Of a DNA stretch of 64,000 nucleotides, positions 10,357 to 19,702 are shown in pieces. The stretch covers positions 186,001 to 250,000 of the forward strand of contig NZ_JACGLT010000005.1 in assembly GCF_014062315.1 (NCBI RefSeq). The letters run 5' to 3'. The notes beneath the pieces were generated by a model, which did not search any database, had not been told where the DNA came from, and worked only from the letters and a program-made list of their open reading frames with translations. Position 1 is the stretch's first letter, and every line of letters starts with the position of its first letter. This stretch comes from Gelidibacter maritimus. GTDB taxonomy: Bacteria; Bacteroidota; Bacteroidia; Flavobacteriales; Flavobacteriaceae. Made by a program: the position numbers and the translations under genes.

Positions 10357-11175
10357 ATGACTCTTAACGATGTTCCAAAATTAAAACATACTGCCGCCGA
10401 TAATTTCTTCTTATTATGTGGCCCTTGTGCCATTGAAGGCGAAGAAATGGCACTGCGCATTGCTGAAAAAGTGGTGACCATCACTGATAAGTTACACATC
10501 CCCTATGTATTTAAGGGAAGTTTCAAAAAGGCCAACCGCAGTAGAATCGATAGTTTTACAGGAATTGGTGATGAAAAGGCACTTAAAATACTACGTAAAG
10601 TGTCTGAAACCTTCGATATTCCAACGGTGACTGATATTCATGAAGTTTCTGATGCAGCAATGGCAGCTGAATATGTGGACGTTCTGCAGATTCCTGCCTT
10701 TTTGGTAAGACAAACAGATTTGGTGGTTGCAGCAGCCGAGACCGGTAAAGTGGTCAACCTTAAAAAAGGCCAGTTTATGAGTCCGGAAGCCATGAAACAT
10801 GCGGTCCAAAAGGTGAAGGACGCTGGCAATGAAAAGGCGTGGATTACAGACCGAGGTACCATGTTTGGCTATCAGGATATGATCGTTGACTTTAGAGGCA
10901 TTCCTACCATGCGCAAATTTGCACCAACGGTTTTAGACGTTACACACTCTTTGCAACAACCCAACCAAAGCATTGGTATTACGGGTGGAAGACCAGATAT
11001 GATTGAAACAATTGCCAGAGCTGGCGTGGTCAATAATGTTGATGGTTTATTTATTGAAACCCATTTTGATCCTGCAAATGCCAAAAGTGATGGTGCCAAT
11101 ATGCTTCACTTGGATAATTTAGAAAAGCTACTCCATAATTTAGTGGCAATTAGAAAGACAATCTCCACTTTATAG
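10357..11175 (+). CDS. kdsA: 3-deoxy-8-phosphooctulonate (KDO-8-P) synthase
   Basis: The enzyme condenses arabinose-5-phosphate and phosphoenolpyruvate to KDO-8-phosphate, needed for the inner core of lipopolysaccharide. The 272-residue protein has LLCGPCAIEGEE (19-30), the substrate loop VFKGSFKKANRSRIDSF, TVTDIHEV, QIPAFLVRQTDLVVAA, ITDRGTMFGY and DVTHSLQQPN. Cys24 in GPCAIE is the metal ligand found in the metal-dependent class, where the metal-free class has Asn. An outer-membrane-barrel gene follows after 15 bases and is probably co-transcribed. Confidence 0.97.
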   Translation: MTLNDVPKLKHTAADNFFLLCGPCAIEGEEMALRIAEKVVTITDKLHIPYVFKGSFKKANRSRIDSFTGIGDEKALKILRKVSETFDIPTVTDIHEVSDAAMAAEYVDVLQIPAFLVRQTDLVVAAAETGKVVNLKKGQFMSPEAMKHAVQKVKDAGNEKAWITDRGTMFGYQDMIVDFRGIPTMRKFAPTVLDVTHSLQQPNQSIGITGGRPDMIETIARAGVVNNVDGLFIETHFDPANAKSDGANMLHLDNLEKLLHNLVAIRKTISTL

Positions 11176-11190
11176 TTTTTTTATATTAAA

Positions 11191-12054
11191 ATGCTTAAAA
11201 AAATTAATTCACCATTAATTGGTGCACTACTCTTATTGTTCACACTCAAGGGTAATTCGCAAAACGGTACGGGTTCAACAAGATACACAGCAACCAACAA
11301 AGGTAAGGTTTTTGTGAGTTGGGGCGGCAATAGAGCAGCCTATACAAAATCTGACATCACGTTTAAAGGTGAGGACTACGAATTTACCATCAAAGATGCC
11401 ACTGCAAATGACAAACCGAAAGGATGGCATATAGATTATATCAATCCCGCACGGATTACCATCCCGCAGACCAACTTTAAACTTGGTTATTTCTTTTCAG
11501 ATAAATATTCATTAGCTCTTGGCGTAGACCACATGAAGTATATCATGACTATGGACAATAACAGAGTGGTTGACGGCTATATTGACTTACCTGCGGATGA
11601 TGTCGGATCTATTTATAATGGTGTTTATGATCAGCAGAACTTTTTTGTCTCTAAAGAATTTTTAAGATTTGAGCATACCGATGGTCTAAATTATGTTTAT
11701 CTTGAACTGGCGCGACGTGATGATATATCGTCATTATTCAATATTCAAAATACGGATAAATTTCAGATCAACATCACTGAAGGCATTGGTGCAGGGATTC
11801 TATATCCTAAAACCAACACGACGCTTTTTGATAGAGATCGGTATGATGAATTTCATGTGTCTGGATATGGATTGTCCCTTGGTGCAGGTCTGAATTTTAC
11901 TTTTTTCAAACACTTTTTTATTCAAGGAGATTTGAGAGGTGGCTATATCAACATGGGCAATATTAGAACAACCCGCAACCCAAGTGAAGGCGCCTCACAA
12001 CATTTTTTCTTTGGTGAAAGTGTGTTTAACTTAGGTGGTATATTTAGAATTTAA
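11191..12054 (+). CDS. Outer-membrane beta-barrel protein
   Basis: The 287-residue product begins with a Sec signal peptide (MLKKINSPLIGALLLLFTLK, cleavage probably after GNSQ). The mature part is rich in alternating aromatic and polar strands such as KVFVSWGGNRAAYT, YGLSLGAGLNFTFF and FFIQGDLRGGYINMG, and ends in LGGIFRI with the aromatic/hydrophobic pattern of barrel C-termini. It probably forms an 8- to 10-strand barrel in the outer membrane. It lies 15 bases behind kdsA, so it may share its promoter, but a role in lipopolysaccharide handling is not shown by the sequence. No specific family recognised. Confidence 0.75.
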   Translation: MLKKINSPLIGALLLLFTLKGNSQNGTGSTRYTATNKGKVFVSWGGNRAAYTKSDITFKGEDYEFTIKDATANDKPKGWHIDYINPARITIPQTNFKLGYFFSDKYSLALGVDHMKYIMTMDNNRVVDGYIDLPADDVGSIYNGVYDQQNFFVSKEFLRFEHTDGLNYVYLELARRDDISSLFNIQNTDKFQINITEGIGAGILYPKTNTTLFDRDRYDEFHVSGYGLSLGAGLNFTFFKHFFIQGDLRGGYINMGNIRTTRNPSEGASQHFFFGESVFNLGGIFRI

Positions 12055-12055
12055 G

Positions 12056-12520
12056 ATGATAGAAATTAGAGAAGCAACTTTAGAAGACATCCCGTTTATC
12101 ACGACAATTTTCAGGGATACAATTACGAATGTCAATGCTAAGGATTATTCTGAAAAGCAAATTCGACAATGGGCCTCCGGGGCATCAGACATTGATCAAT
12201 GGAAGGACCGCATTGCGAACTCCTATTTTATTGTAGCCGAATTAAATGACACAATTGTCGGTTTTGCCTACCTGAGTAAAGGAAATTATTTTGATGGTCT
12301 CTTTGTGCATAAAGACTTTTTACGAAGAGGATTTGGTATTAAGTTGATGCGTATCATAGAATCTCAAGCTTTGGCAGAGGGCTACGAGGTAATTAAAGCT
12401 GATGTAAGCATCACCGCATTACCGTTTTTTGAGGACCAATATTACATCGTCGAAAAGAAACAGAAAAAGAACTATAAGGGTCTGGCATTTGAAATTTTTA
12501 AAGTTTATAAGGAATTGTAG
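12056..12520 (+). CDS. GNAT-family N-acetyltransferase
   Basis: This 154-residue protein has the GNAT fold. It begins MIEIREATLEDIPFITTIF; motif A appears as GLFVHKDFLRRGFGIKLMRI, with the R-x-x-G-x-G/A acetyl-CoA-binding loop, and is followed by IKADVSITALPFFEDQYYI. I chose the ATG at 12056 rather than an upstream in-frame start at 12035, because the latter overlaps the barrel gene and adds residues unlike the family. The ATG overlaps the preceding TAA region by none but follows it by a single base, suggesting coupling. The substrate is unknown. Confidence 0.85.
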   Translation: MIEIREATLEDIPFITTIFRDTITNVNAKDYSEKQIRQWASGASDIDQWKDRIANSYFIVAELNDTIVGFAYLSKGNYFDGLFVHKDFLRRGFGIKLMRIIESQALAEGYEVIKADVSITALPFFEDQYYIVEKKQKKNYKGLAFEIFKVYKEL

Positions 12521-12712
12521 ATTTCAATGCTTCTCCCTCGGATTTCGCCGATATTCCTATATTTTTTGTTTTTTATTGGTTATTGGTATTTTGAATAAAC
12601 TGGCCGACTTCCTATTCCTTAAAAAATATATGGCCAAATTTCTTACAGATTGAAATAAAGTTACTAAGGAGTTTGAGGAATCCGGTATATGGCAAACTAT
12701 TCTTCATTAAAA

Positions 12713-13072
12713 CTAAGTCAAAAATTTAAATTCTCTAAAACGATAGGCCTGTTTAAGCATTTCAATTACGATTACATCATCAACCTCATCCAAAGTTGAA
12801 TACCGCAAAGACTTCATCCGTTTTCGTTTGTCTGTCACTAAAAATTCCGTGAATTCTGTAAAGCGTGCTGCATTCCAAAACACCAGATCCACATAATCTT
12901 TAGTTTGATTGATATAACAAATGGGGCGGTTTTCCACATAGAAAAACGGCATCTGCCACTTATACAACAACTCACAACCAGGCATAGATACTTCAATCAG
13001 CATTTGCAATTGCATAATGATGCTTCGGTATGGCTCTGATTGTTTTAGAATATAGGCCTCAGCTGGTTTCAT
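12713..13072 (-). CDS. DUF1801 family protein
   Basis: This small 119-residue cytoplasmic protein starts MKPAEAYILKQSEPYRSI and holds the DUF1801/YdhG-like pattern: MLIEVSMPGCELLYKWQMPF, then FFYVENRPICYINQTKDYVD and VFWNAARF. The family adopts a YjbR/frataxin-like fold, and no reaction is established for it. The gene stands alone between convergent and divergent neighbours. Length and order agree with the family. Confidence 0.8.
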   Translation of the reverse strand: MKPAEAYILKQSEPYRSIIMQLQMLIEVSMPGCELLYKWQMPFFYVENRPICYINQTKDYVDLVFWNAARFTEFTEFLVTDKRKRMKSLRYSTLDEVDDVIVIEMLKQAYRFREFKFLT

Positions 13073-13079
13073 GGATATG

Positions 13080-13490
13080 AGATTAGGTGTTTATAAATTA
13101 GAAAATTTATTCTGACGTTATTTTTATGATTCTTGAATTTAATGCAGCGCTCAAAAATTGACCTATTTCAAATACAAAAAGCATCAAGGTTTTGGGCAGA
13201 ACCACATCAAATTTTTAGAATCTTTAAATCAAAACTCCCCCCTTGGCAGCAACCATCTAAAAAATTGAAATCCAATGCTATGAAACAGTAAGTTACCGGT
13301 ATTAATAAAAGATGCCAAACAGTACACATTTATGATTTACACAATACTTTGCTAAAAATAGTGTTAAAAATGGTTGTGAATAGTTTCTACAAGCTATCTT
13401 TTGATCAAAAAATGGAATCGAATAAATCTGTAGAGGTTAAAACTCAAATATTATTCAATAATTCAAAATAATTGTTGTTTATTTTAGCGT
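13080..13490. other. Intergenic region without recognisable gene
   Basis: A very AT-rich 410-base gap between divergent genes. I find no open frame with protein-like composition, no terminator and no perfect promoter box; it probably carries both promoters. Confidence 0.4.
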
Positions 13491-14126
13491 ATGAAATTCC
13501 TAAAAACAGTTCTGCTACTCGTCATCCTTGGTGTTGTCGCTTTGGTTGCAACCAATTACTATATCATTTTAAAGGCCAAGGACAATGTGTATTCCAACAT
13601 CACTGAACTACCTAAAAACAAGGTGGGTTTGCTTTTGGGCACTAGCAAATATATGGTGAAAGGTGGGGTTAACCCTTATTATGCCTATCGCATCGATGCA
13701 GCGGTTGCGCTATTTGAAGCTGGTAAAATAGATTATATTTTGGTGAGTGGCGATAATGGAAGTGCATATTATGATGAGCCCACAATGTTTAAGGACGACC
13801 TTCTTAAGAGGGGGATTCCGGAAAATAGAATTGTGTTGGATTTTGCGGGCTTTAGAACATTGGATTCTGTGGTAAGAGCAAAAGAAGTTTTTGGACAAAA
13901 CGCCTTTACCATTATCTCCCAGAAATTCCATAATGAACGTGCTATCTATTTAGCCAACAACTTTCAAATTGATGCCATTGCTTTTAATGCCAAAGATGTT
14001 GATAATCTTTACGGATTGCGGACACGTGGAAGAGAATATTTGGCGAGAGTAAAAGCTGCCATAGATGTGTTATTTAATGTCCAACCCAAGTTTTTAGGCG
14101 AAAAAATGCCGATAGAACAATCTTGA
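13491..14126 (+). CDS. SanA-like DUF218 (YdcF) membrane-anchored protein
   Basis: The 211-residue protein has one N-terminal membrane anchor (FLKTVLLLVILGVVALVATN) and a DUF218 domain facing the periplasm: VGLLLGTSKYMVKGGVNPYY, ILVSGDNGSAYYDEPTMF, ENRIVLDFAGFRTLDSVVRA and FTIISQKFHNERAIYLA. This matches the SanA branch, linked in Escherichia coli to vancomycin exclusion and envelope barrier function. The biochemical reaction is not established. It stands alone, and a gene symbol is withheld because orthology was not tested. Confidence 0.85.
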   Translation: MKFLKTVLLLVILGVVALVATNYYIILKAKDNVYSNITELPKNKVGLLLGTSKYMVKGGVNPYYAYRIDAAVALFEAGKIDYILVSGDNGSAYYDEPTMFKDDLLKRGIPENRIVLDFAGFRTLDSVVRAKEVFGQNAFTIISQKFHNERAIYLANNFQIDAIAFNAKDVDNLYGLRTRGREYLARVKAAIDVLFNVQPKFLGEKMPIEQS

Positions 14127-14406
14127 CAGCTATATTTAATAGCCACTATTTTTATAGCCTTGCTCCATCCTGCAACACCAACCGTCATTAAAGTGTATAT
14201 AAAAAATCGGATTTAACTGGCCTATTTCTAGCAATTTTTGATTCCATTTAGAGCTTCATCTTCAACATCAGGCTATATCTTGGCAGGAAACAGGCTAGTT
14301 ATGCCTCTTCAAGAAAAGCTGTAATTCATTGCATATCATCTGTCTTAATTTTAGAGTTAGCTCAATATTTTCTATTTTTATTCCCATATAAACTCAAAAA
14401 CTACAG

Positions 14407-16311
14407 ATGAAAAAAATCACACTCTATTTATTCCTTACCCTTTTGGTAGTATTTTCCTGTAAGCAGGAATCAGAAAAAAAAGCATCGCCACTTACTATGG
14501 GCCCCTTGACCATTTCCAATGAGCAACCTAAACCAGGAGACCACTTAGAAATTATTTATAGTAGCGCCAAAGACGTTGAAGCTTTTTACGCCTATATGGT
14601 TGGCGACAGGAATTACCCGGTCGATATTGATTTTTCAGAATCAAACAACGAACACCATGCGTCTATACATGTTCCAGATTCTGCAGTAGCGCTGGCATTT
14701 CTTATTAGAGCTGATGATCAATTTGACGATAATGATAAAAAAGGATATTTAGTGCCACTTTATGACGAAAGCGGCTCTAAAATAATAGGAAGCAAAGCGG
14801 CTACCGCGCTGTACGCTCTAAGACAAGGCAGTGACTATGGCATCAAAATGGATGAAAAAGCTGCTTTTGAAACAATTCATACCGACATGACAGCTCATCC
14901 TGAACTGAAAGCAGACTGGAACAGTTCATACCTGCAAATGGCATACAAAAACGATAAAATTGAAGGTAAGAAACTGATTGATACTTATGCAGCAACAATA
15001 GGAACACAATCTGACGTATCTGAAAAAGAGTACACTACCTTACTGCAAACATATTCGATAATTGGGGATGAATCCAAATTAGATTCGTTGAAAAAAGTAG
15101 TTTTAGAGAAATTTCCAGAAGGTAGCACGGCTAATTTTGAACTGATTGACCAGTTTCAACAAGAAAGTGATCTGGATAAGAAGGCTGAAATTTTCAAAAG
15201 GTTTTCTGATGCCAATTCAAAGTTAGGGAACATCGGTAATTATATGGCCGGCACTTTGGCTAGAACATATTATCAGAATAAAGACACGGATAACTTTGAA
15301 AAATATGTTTCCTTGATTGATGATAAAAGTCGCAGAGCTTCAACACTCAACAGTTTGGCTTGGCCATTGGCAGAAAGTGGAGAAAACATGGCTCAAGCCG
15401 AAAAAATGTCAAAAAGTTCTTTAGACCTTATCACCTCACTTCAGAACGATCAAACAGATAAACCAGATTATGTCACCAAAAAACAATACGCTAAGAGTTT
15501 AGAATCGCAGTACCGCATGTACGCGGACACCTATGCCCTTATATTATTCAAACAGGGTAAAGTTAAGGAAGCCATTGCCTACCAAGAAAAAGCTACAGAT
15601 GCCAAAGCTAGGGATGTTGACGGCAACCAACGATATATTGAATACTTGGTGGCTGACAATCAACATCAGAAAGTTATTGAAAAAGCAGAGCATTTTATGA
15701 CGCTGGGCCATGCCAACGAGACCATAAAAGAAGCCTACAAAACGGCTTATCTTATTGAAAACCCGTCCGCTACTGATGCCGATGCGAAAATAGCGTCTTT
15801 TGATAAAGAAGCGTACAAAACCCAAGTGGCCGAAATCAAAAAAACGATGCTTGATGAAGAAGCGCCAACCTTTAGTTTAAAAGGTATGGACGGCAAAGAT
15901 GTGTCCTTGGCAGATTTAAAAGGAAAAACAGTTATCTTAGATTTTTGGGCAACTTGGTGTGGGCCTTGCAAGGCATCCTTCCCAGGTATGCAGGAGGTCG
16001 TAACAAAATATAAAGATGATGATAAGGTGGTTCTCCTATTTGTAGATACGTTTGAAAGAGGTCCAACTCGAGAGAAAATGGTTGAAGATTTCATAAAGAG
16101 CAACAACTACACCTTTCATGTGGTTTATGACCCAATGATTGAAGACAGCAATGATTTTGAAGTGGCTTCCAAATATGACATCAACGGAATCCCGACCAAA
16201 GTGATCATTGGACCTGATGGACGGATGAAATTTAAATCGGTGGGCTACGGTGGTTCCATTGAAAGATTAGTTAAGGAAATGGATATTATGATAGATATTT
16301 TAAAATCATAA
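14407..16311 (+). CDS. TlpA/thioredoxin-domain lipoprotein
   Basis: This 634-residue periplasmic or surface lipoprotein has signal MKKITLYLFLTLLVVFSC with Cys18 as lipid site. Residues 30-130 look like a beta-rich DUF4369-like head, 150-460 form a helical TPR-like region (QYAKSLESQYRMYADTYALI, KQGKVKEAIAYQEKA), and from about 485 comes a TlpA-type thioredoxin domain with ILDFWATWCGPCKASFPGM; the WCGPC pair lies near residues 518-521, with the cis-proline loop in YDINGIPTKVIIG. It probably reduces or isomerises disulfides in envelope proteins. A perfect 15-bp terminator follows the gene. Confidence 0.88.
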   Translation: MKKITLYLFLTLLVVFSCKQESEKKASPLTMGPLTISNEQPKPGDHLEIIYSSAKDVEAFYAYMVGDRNYPVDIDFSESNNEHHASIHVPDSAVALAFLIRADDQFDDNDKKGYLVPLYDESGSKIIGSKAATALYALRQGSDYGIKMDEKAAFETIHTDMTAHPELKADWNSSYLQMAYKNDKIEGKKLIDTYAATIGTQSDVSEKEYTTLLQTYSIIGDESKLDSLKKVVLEKFPEGSTANFELIDQFQQESDLDKKAEIFKRFSDANSKLGNIGNYMAGTLARTYYQNKDTDNFEKYVSLIDDKSRRASTLNSLAWPLAESGENMAQAEKMSKSSLDLITSLQNDQTDKPDYVTKKQYAKSLESQYRMYADTYALILFKQGKVKEAIAYQEKATDAKARDVDGNQRYIEYLVADNQHQKVIEKAEHFMTLGHANETIKEAYKTAYLIENPSATDADAKIASFDKEAYKTQVAEIKKTMLDEEAPTFSLKGMDGKDVSLADLKGKTVILDFWATWCGPCKASFPGMQEVVTKYKDDDKVVLLFVDTFERGPTREKMVEDFIKSNNYTFHVVYDPMIEDSNDFEVASKYDINGIPTKVIIGPDGRMKFKSVGYGGSIERLVKEMDIMIDILKS

Positions 16312-16330
16312 TCACTAGATTTTATTCATA

Positions 16331-16365
16331 AAAAAAGCTTGAAAATCATTTTTTCAAGCTTTTTT
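16331..16365. terminator. Bidirectional rho-independent terminator
   Basis: A perfect 15-bp inverted repeat (AAAAAAGCTTGAAAA with its complement) around a 5-base loop, with T runs on both strands. It lies between two convergent genes ending at 16311 and 16431 and can end both transcripts. Confidence 0.9.
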
Positions 16366-16430
16366 ATTTATAACAATCTGAGAATTAAAAATTCCAAATT
16401 TGCCACAGGTAGTTGATAACTTGTGGCTAC

Positions 16431-17633
16431 TTACTTCCCATCCACATAGTTTTGTAAATATTCATAGCGTTTTGTAAGCTGTCCATTTTCGGTCATTTTA
16501 GCCCGTTTAAGAATACCACGCTCATCCTGATTAAAGAAGGCAGGAAGCACATGTTCCAAAAACATCTCACCAAAACCTTCGCTAGCATCCTTCGGGAGCT
16601 CACAAGGCAAGTTATCTACTGCCATGACCGTGATGGCGTCTTTAGCATCAAAAACCACTTCCTTTTCCGATTGGGCATCATAACCATAAAATGGATTTGC
16701 TATGGTTGAGGCTCTTAATGTTGATGCTACCGGCCCATCAATGTCGCAACTGATATCTGCAATAAGATTGATTCTAAAATCTGGCAATTTGGCTTCTTTT
16801 CGAGTGAAAAGATACGGCGCATTTTGACCGTAATAATGTCCAGCAATAAACATATCGGTCTGTTTAGCATAAGGTAAAAAGTTACTTTCATATCCGGATG
16901 GATCTTTATAAAATTGAAGCTTAGTGCCTACTTTTCCATCTTTTCGTTTGTTGTATTCCATAACATCGATCATACAATAAACGGGCTCGGTAAATTCTGA
17001 AGTTAAATAAAGTGCATCGCTGATTTCTTTTATCTCGAGATGATCAAGAATTTCTTTGGCACCATAAGCCACTTTACCATTTCCAGAAAGTAATATTTTA
17101 AGCGGTGGGATTTTGATTTTATCCAATTCCATTTTAACAGCATTCAAATCAGCCAAGGTCTCTACCTTTGGTAAATTGAACAGTCCATCTCTCATGCCTA
17201 AAGCCCTAAAGCCATTGTAAGCACCGACCAAACCCGCATACCTACCAAAACCAATTAAGCGCGTACCACTTTGTTTAACGATGGTTTCATGATCAAACAA
17301 CTGAATGTTTTTATCCAAGATTGCTTGAAGTAAACTCCGGTTATACGATTGCTTCTTGATGGTATGGGAAAAGAAGAAGTATTTTTTATCGGGGACCAAA
17401 GCATCGATCGGAACCTCCTTAACGCCCAATAAAACATCTGCATTTGAAACATCATCTGTAACTTGAAATCCCAAAGCCTCGTAAGCCGCATCTGGAAACA
17501 CTCTAATGTCACTTGATTCAACAATAAACTCTGCCTGTGGAAATTGGTTCCTGGCTTTAACTAATTCATCTGGTGAGAATACGACACGTCGGTCAGGCGG
17601 ATTTTTACGTTCTTTGATAAGAGCAAATTTCAT
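16431..17633 (-). CDS. Saccharopine/alanine dehydrogenase-like NAD(P) oxidoreductase
   Basis: The 400-residue protein has the two-domain layout of the AlaDH/PNT-LYS1 superfamily: ALIKERKNPPDRRVVFSPDE at the N-terminus, FFFSHTIKKQSYNR (86-99, the His-Thr-x-Lys region of saccharopine dehydrogenases), GFGRYAGLVGAYNGFRALG, the Rossmann loop ILLSGNGKVAYGAKEIL (184-191) and INLIADISCDIDGPVAS. It resembles Lys1-type NAD+ saccharopine dehydrogenases more than true alanine dehydrogenases. In Bacteroidota such proteins often stand alone, and the substrate is untested. It probably acts in amino-acid metabolism in the cytoplasm. The gene is monocistronic, ending at the shared terminator. Confidence 0.8.
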   Translation of the reverse strand: MKFALIKERKNPPDRRVVFSPDELVKARNQFPQAEFIVESSDIRVFPDAAYEALGFQVTDDVSNADVLLGVKEVPIDALVPDKKYFFFSHTIKKQSYNRSLLQAILDKNIQLFDHETIVKQSGTRLIGFGRYAGLVGAYNGFRALGMRDGLFNLPKVETLADLNAVKMELDKIKIPPLKILLSGNGKVAYGAKEILDHLEIKEISDALYLTSEFTEPVYCMIDVMEYNKRKDGKVGTKLQFYKDPSGYESNFLPYAKQTDMFIAGHYYGQNAPYLFTRKEAKLPDFRINLIADISCDIDGPVASTLRASTIANPFYGYDAQSEKEVVFDAKDAITVMAVDNLPCELPKDASEGFGEMFLEHVLPAFFNQDERGILKRAKMTENGQLTKRYEYLQNYVDGK

Positions 17634-17913
17634 AGAAAAATGGCGTTAAGTTTCCCCATACATCCGATAAGTTTTCGGTAGGAAATGTATTTGATTAGTC
17701 TTGTCACGAAAATAAGCCGATTTGACAGTTCTCACAAGCATTCCTTGATTAAATTATTCAGTGGAATTTAGTCAAGATTGCGGTGTCCTATACACTTGGC
17801 AAAACACCAACATCATCTCTAATGTTAAAGCCTCAGCCATTCGTCATGTTTTGAGCTATAGATTAAAATGGCAAACAGGAGTTCAGATAGCCGATAAAAG
17901 CTTAAAAATGAAA

Positions 17914-18789
17914 TTATTTCTTTATTTTGAAGAAAGGTTTTTCATAAAAGGTCAGTCTAATCCCAAAAAGTAAAACGAATCCTCCAATAATCATTTGCAA
18001 TGAAATCTGCTCATCAAGTAGCCACCAGGCTAGAATTGACGCCAGAACCCCTTGCCCCAACAAACTGACCGATACTCTGGTGGCCCGCATGTGTTTGGTT
18101 GCAAAACTGATGAGCAACCAGGCCAAGAGTTGGCATACCACCCCTTGAATGACCAACACCAACCATCCCGCATTTGAAAATCCGCTAAAAGGTTCTCCTA
18201 CAGCGTAACTCAACACTCCTAATGCTACGACCGAGGAAAGCAAGCTTACGGTCATAAACGTTAATACCTCCATTTCACCCAAAACCCGTTTGCTGGTCAA
18301 CATATAAACAGCATAGAGCATCCCGGATAAGATTCCGAAAATAAAGGCCAAATTAAAATCCAAGTTCAGAAATAGATCAAAACCGACCAACAGCGCCATT
18401 CCTAAAATAGCAACCACGGTTCCGGTCCAAAAATTCTGCTTTGGTTTGTCTTTTAAAAACAGAAATGCCCCTATACCTACCCAGACCGGTGATAAATTGG
18501 TCAAGAGTGTAGCCTGAGTTGCCGTTGATTGCTGGATGGCAATATTCCATACGCCAACATCCAACCCAAAAACAACCCCACAAATGACTGAGAGCCAAAA
18601 TGATTTTCGGGAAGCGACCTTAAACTGTTTTGTGATAATAACATAAGGTACAATAATAGCAGAGGCTATTACCATTCTATAAAATGCAGAAATCAAGCCT
18701 GGCGATAGATTTAACTTCACCAAAATTGGAAATATTGAAATGCAAATAATACCAACGGCTAGTGCAACTCTTGGTTTTGTCATGATCAC
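17914..18789 (-). CDS. EamA/DMT-family transporter
   Basis: The 291-residue protein has ten predicted membrane helices arranged as two five-helix EamA repeats. The first includes LSPGLISAFYRMVIASAII and TNLSPVWVGIGAFLFLKD, the second LLGQGVLASILAWWLLDE and MIIGGFVLLFGI; the PVWVG...LKD and ILAWWLLDE ends are the repeat signatures. It would export or import small metabolites through the inner membrane; the substrate is unknown. A TAnnTTTG promoter box lies 23 bases before the ATG. Confidence 0.9.
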   Translation of the reverse strand: MIMTKPRVALAVGIICISIFPILVKLNLSPGLISAFYRMVIASAIIVPYVIITKQFKVASRKSFWLSVICGVVFGLDVGVWNIAIQQSTATQATLLTNLSPVWVGIGAFLFLKDKPKQNFWTGTVVAILGMALLVGFDLFLNLDFNLAFIFGILSGMLYAVYMLTSKRVLGEMEVLTFMTVSLLSSVVALGVLSYAVGEPFSGFSNAGWLVLVIQGVVCQLLAWLLISFATKHMRATRVSVSLLGQGVLASILAWWLLDEQISLQMIIGGFVLLFGIRLTFYEKPFFKIKK

Positions 18790-18811
18790 ATTTTTTTAAG
18801 TTTAAAGTGTG

Positions 18812-18819
18812 CAAAATTA
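18812..18819 (-). promoter_or_regulatory. EamA gene -7 box (TAATTTTG)
   Basis: The - strand TAATTTTG fits TAnnTTTG and is placed 22 bases before the ATG, like the boxes at typA and kdsA. No -33 TTTG is evident. Confidence 0.5.
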
Positions 18820-19051
18820 CGCTTTAATGTCCATTACCTCATCATATTAAATTAGCAATTGCTAATACTATATTATCCCACAAATTTCTCATATAAAGTA
18901 AGTTTAAGTAAAATATGACAGGTTTACGGGGATTTTCGTCCACTTTCATGAAACTAAGGTCATGTTGGCACGTTTTCGAATACCTTTTAGTGTTGGCATA
19001 ATTTTTGAAATAAGTTGGATGAAGTTGTGAAGTTAGATGAAATTTTTTTGG
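18820..19051. other. Intergenic region between EamA gene and ssrA
   Basis: No gene is seen. The stretch holds the two divergent promoters; a TTG near 19025 lies about 22-25 bases before the ssrA -7 box and could serve as its -33 element. Confidence 0.4.
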
Positions 19052-19059
19052 TAACTTTG
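19052..19059 (+). promoter_or_regulatory. ssrA promoter -7 box (TAACTTTG)
   Basis: TAACTTTG fits TAnnTTTG. It would start a precursor near 19066, leaving about 113 bases to be trimmed from the tmRNA 5' end. The leader contains a T-rich imperfect hairpin and, just before the mature end, the palindrome at 19154-19173. Confidence 0.5.
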
Positions 19060-19153
19060 CAAGCTGCGTTAAGGATCAGGCAAGCTTTTGTTTTTATTTT
19101 TATTAATAAAAGTTGTAAAACCCTGACGCAAGAGAATAAAGTTCAATGATGAG

Positions 19154-19173
19154 ATTCCTGCCTTCGCAGGAAT
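19154..19173. repeat. REP-like palindrome ATTCCTGC-CTTC-GCAGGAAT
   Basis: A perfect 8-bp stem with a CTTC loop, flanked by GAG and GAA. It resembles the short palindromic repeats (ATTCC-GC...GC-GGAAT type) scattered through many bacterial genomes. It sits 5 bases before the mature tmRNA 5' end. Only one copy is in this window, so its repetitive nature is inferred. Confidence 0.5.
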
Positions 19174-19178
19174 GAATT

Positions 19179-19574
19179 GGGGTCGACTGGTTTTGACAGC
19201 GAGATTTATTGAACGGTAAGCACGTCGTGTAATGAAATTGAAACACGTAAAAGACTATTTCAAACTTTTAAACGGCGAGAATAACTACGCTTTAGCTGCA
19301 TAATCTGAATTACAGTAAGATTGCGCTTATTCCTACTAGGTAGGAAGGCTAAATGTCTCTTGAAAGCCCTGGTCAGCGGCGGTCAGCTAAGAGACATCGT
19401 AAAAGTTGACATAGAGAGCAAAGCGCTTTGATTTGCTCTTGAAGCTAAAGAAGCTAAGTTGTAAGTGGGTTGTCTTTAACCAGCTTGCAATCGAAGAAAC
19501 AAGAAAAGAATAAACGTGTAGAAAGCCCTTTGGTAACTTGTTTGGACGAGGGTTCGAATCCCTCCGACTCCACA
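19179..19574 (+). ncRNA. ssrA: tmRNA (transfer-messenger RNA)
   Basis: The 5' end GGGGTCGACTGGTTTTGAC and 3' end GGGTTCGAATCCCTCCGACTCCA form the tRNA-like acceptor: GGGGTCG pairs with CGACTCC over seven bases, with one G-U. The T arm GGTTCGAATCC is intact. The tag frame runs from 19274 to the TAA at 19301-19303 and encodes GENNYALAA, so a full tag would be (A)GENNYALAA, the form known from Bacteroidota. With SmpB it rescues stalled ribosomes and marks the nascent peptide for proteolysis. The CCA tail is not fully encoded. This is a one-piece tmRNA of about 396 bases. Confidence 0.97.
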
Positions 19575-19609
19575 ATCAATCACAACTGGGTTATGATTTA
19601 AAACATAAG

Positions 19610-19648
19610 AAATCCGACAAGCTCGCTTGAACGGATTTTGTTGTTTTA
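19610..19648 (+). terminator. ssrA terminator
   Basis: AAATCCG pairs with CGGATTT around an inner AAGC/GCTT hairpin and is followed by TTGTTGTTTT. It starts 36 bases after the tmRNA 3' end. Confidence 0.8.
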
Positions 19649-19702
19649 AAGCATCTGGACTGCAAGGACAGCCAGTTGTAGTTGCAGAATTGGAGTGATA
19701 GT

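Noticed and set aside
17761-17973. 70-codon + frame between two - strand genes
   Set aside because: It overlaps the end of the EamA gene, has no recognisable segment and no start context.
19387-19575. 62-codon - frame inside ssrA
   Set aside because: It covers the tRNA-like 3' part of the tmRNA; the RNA structure explains the sequence.
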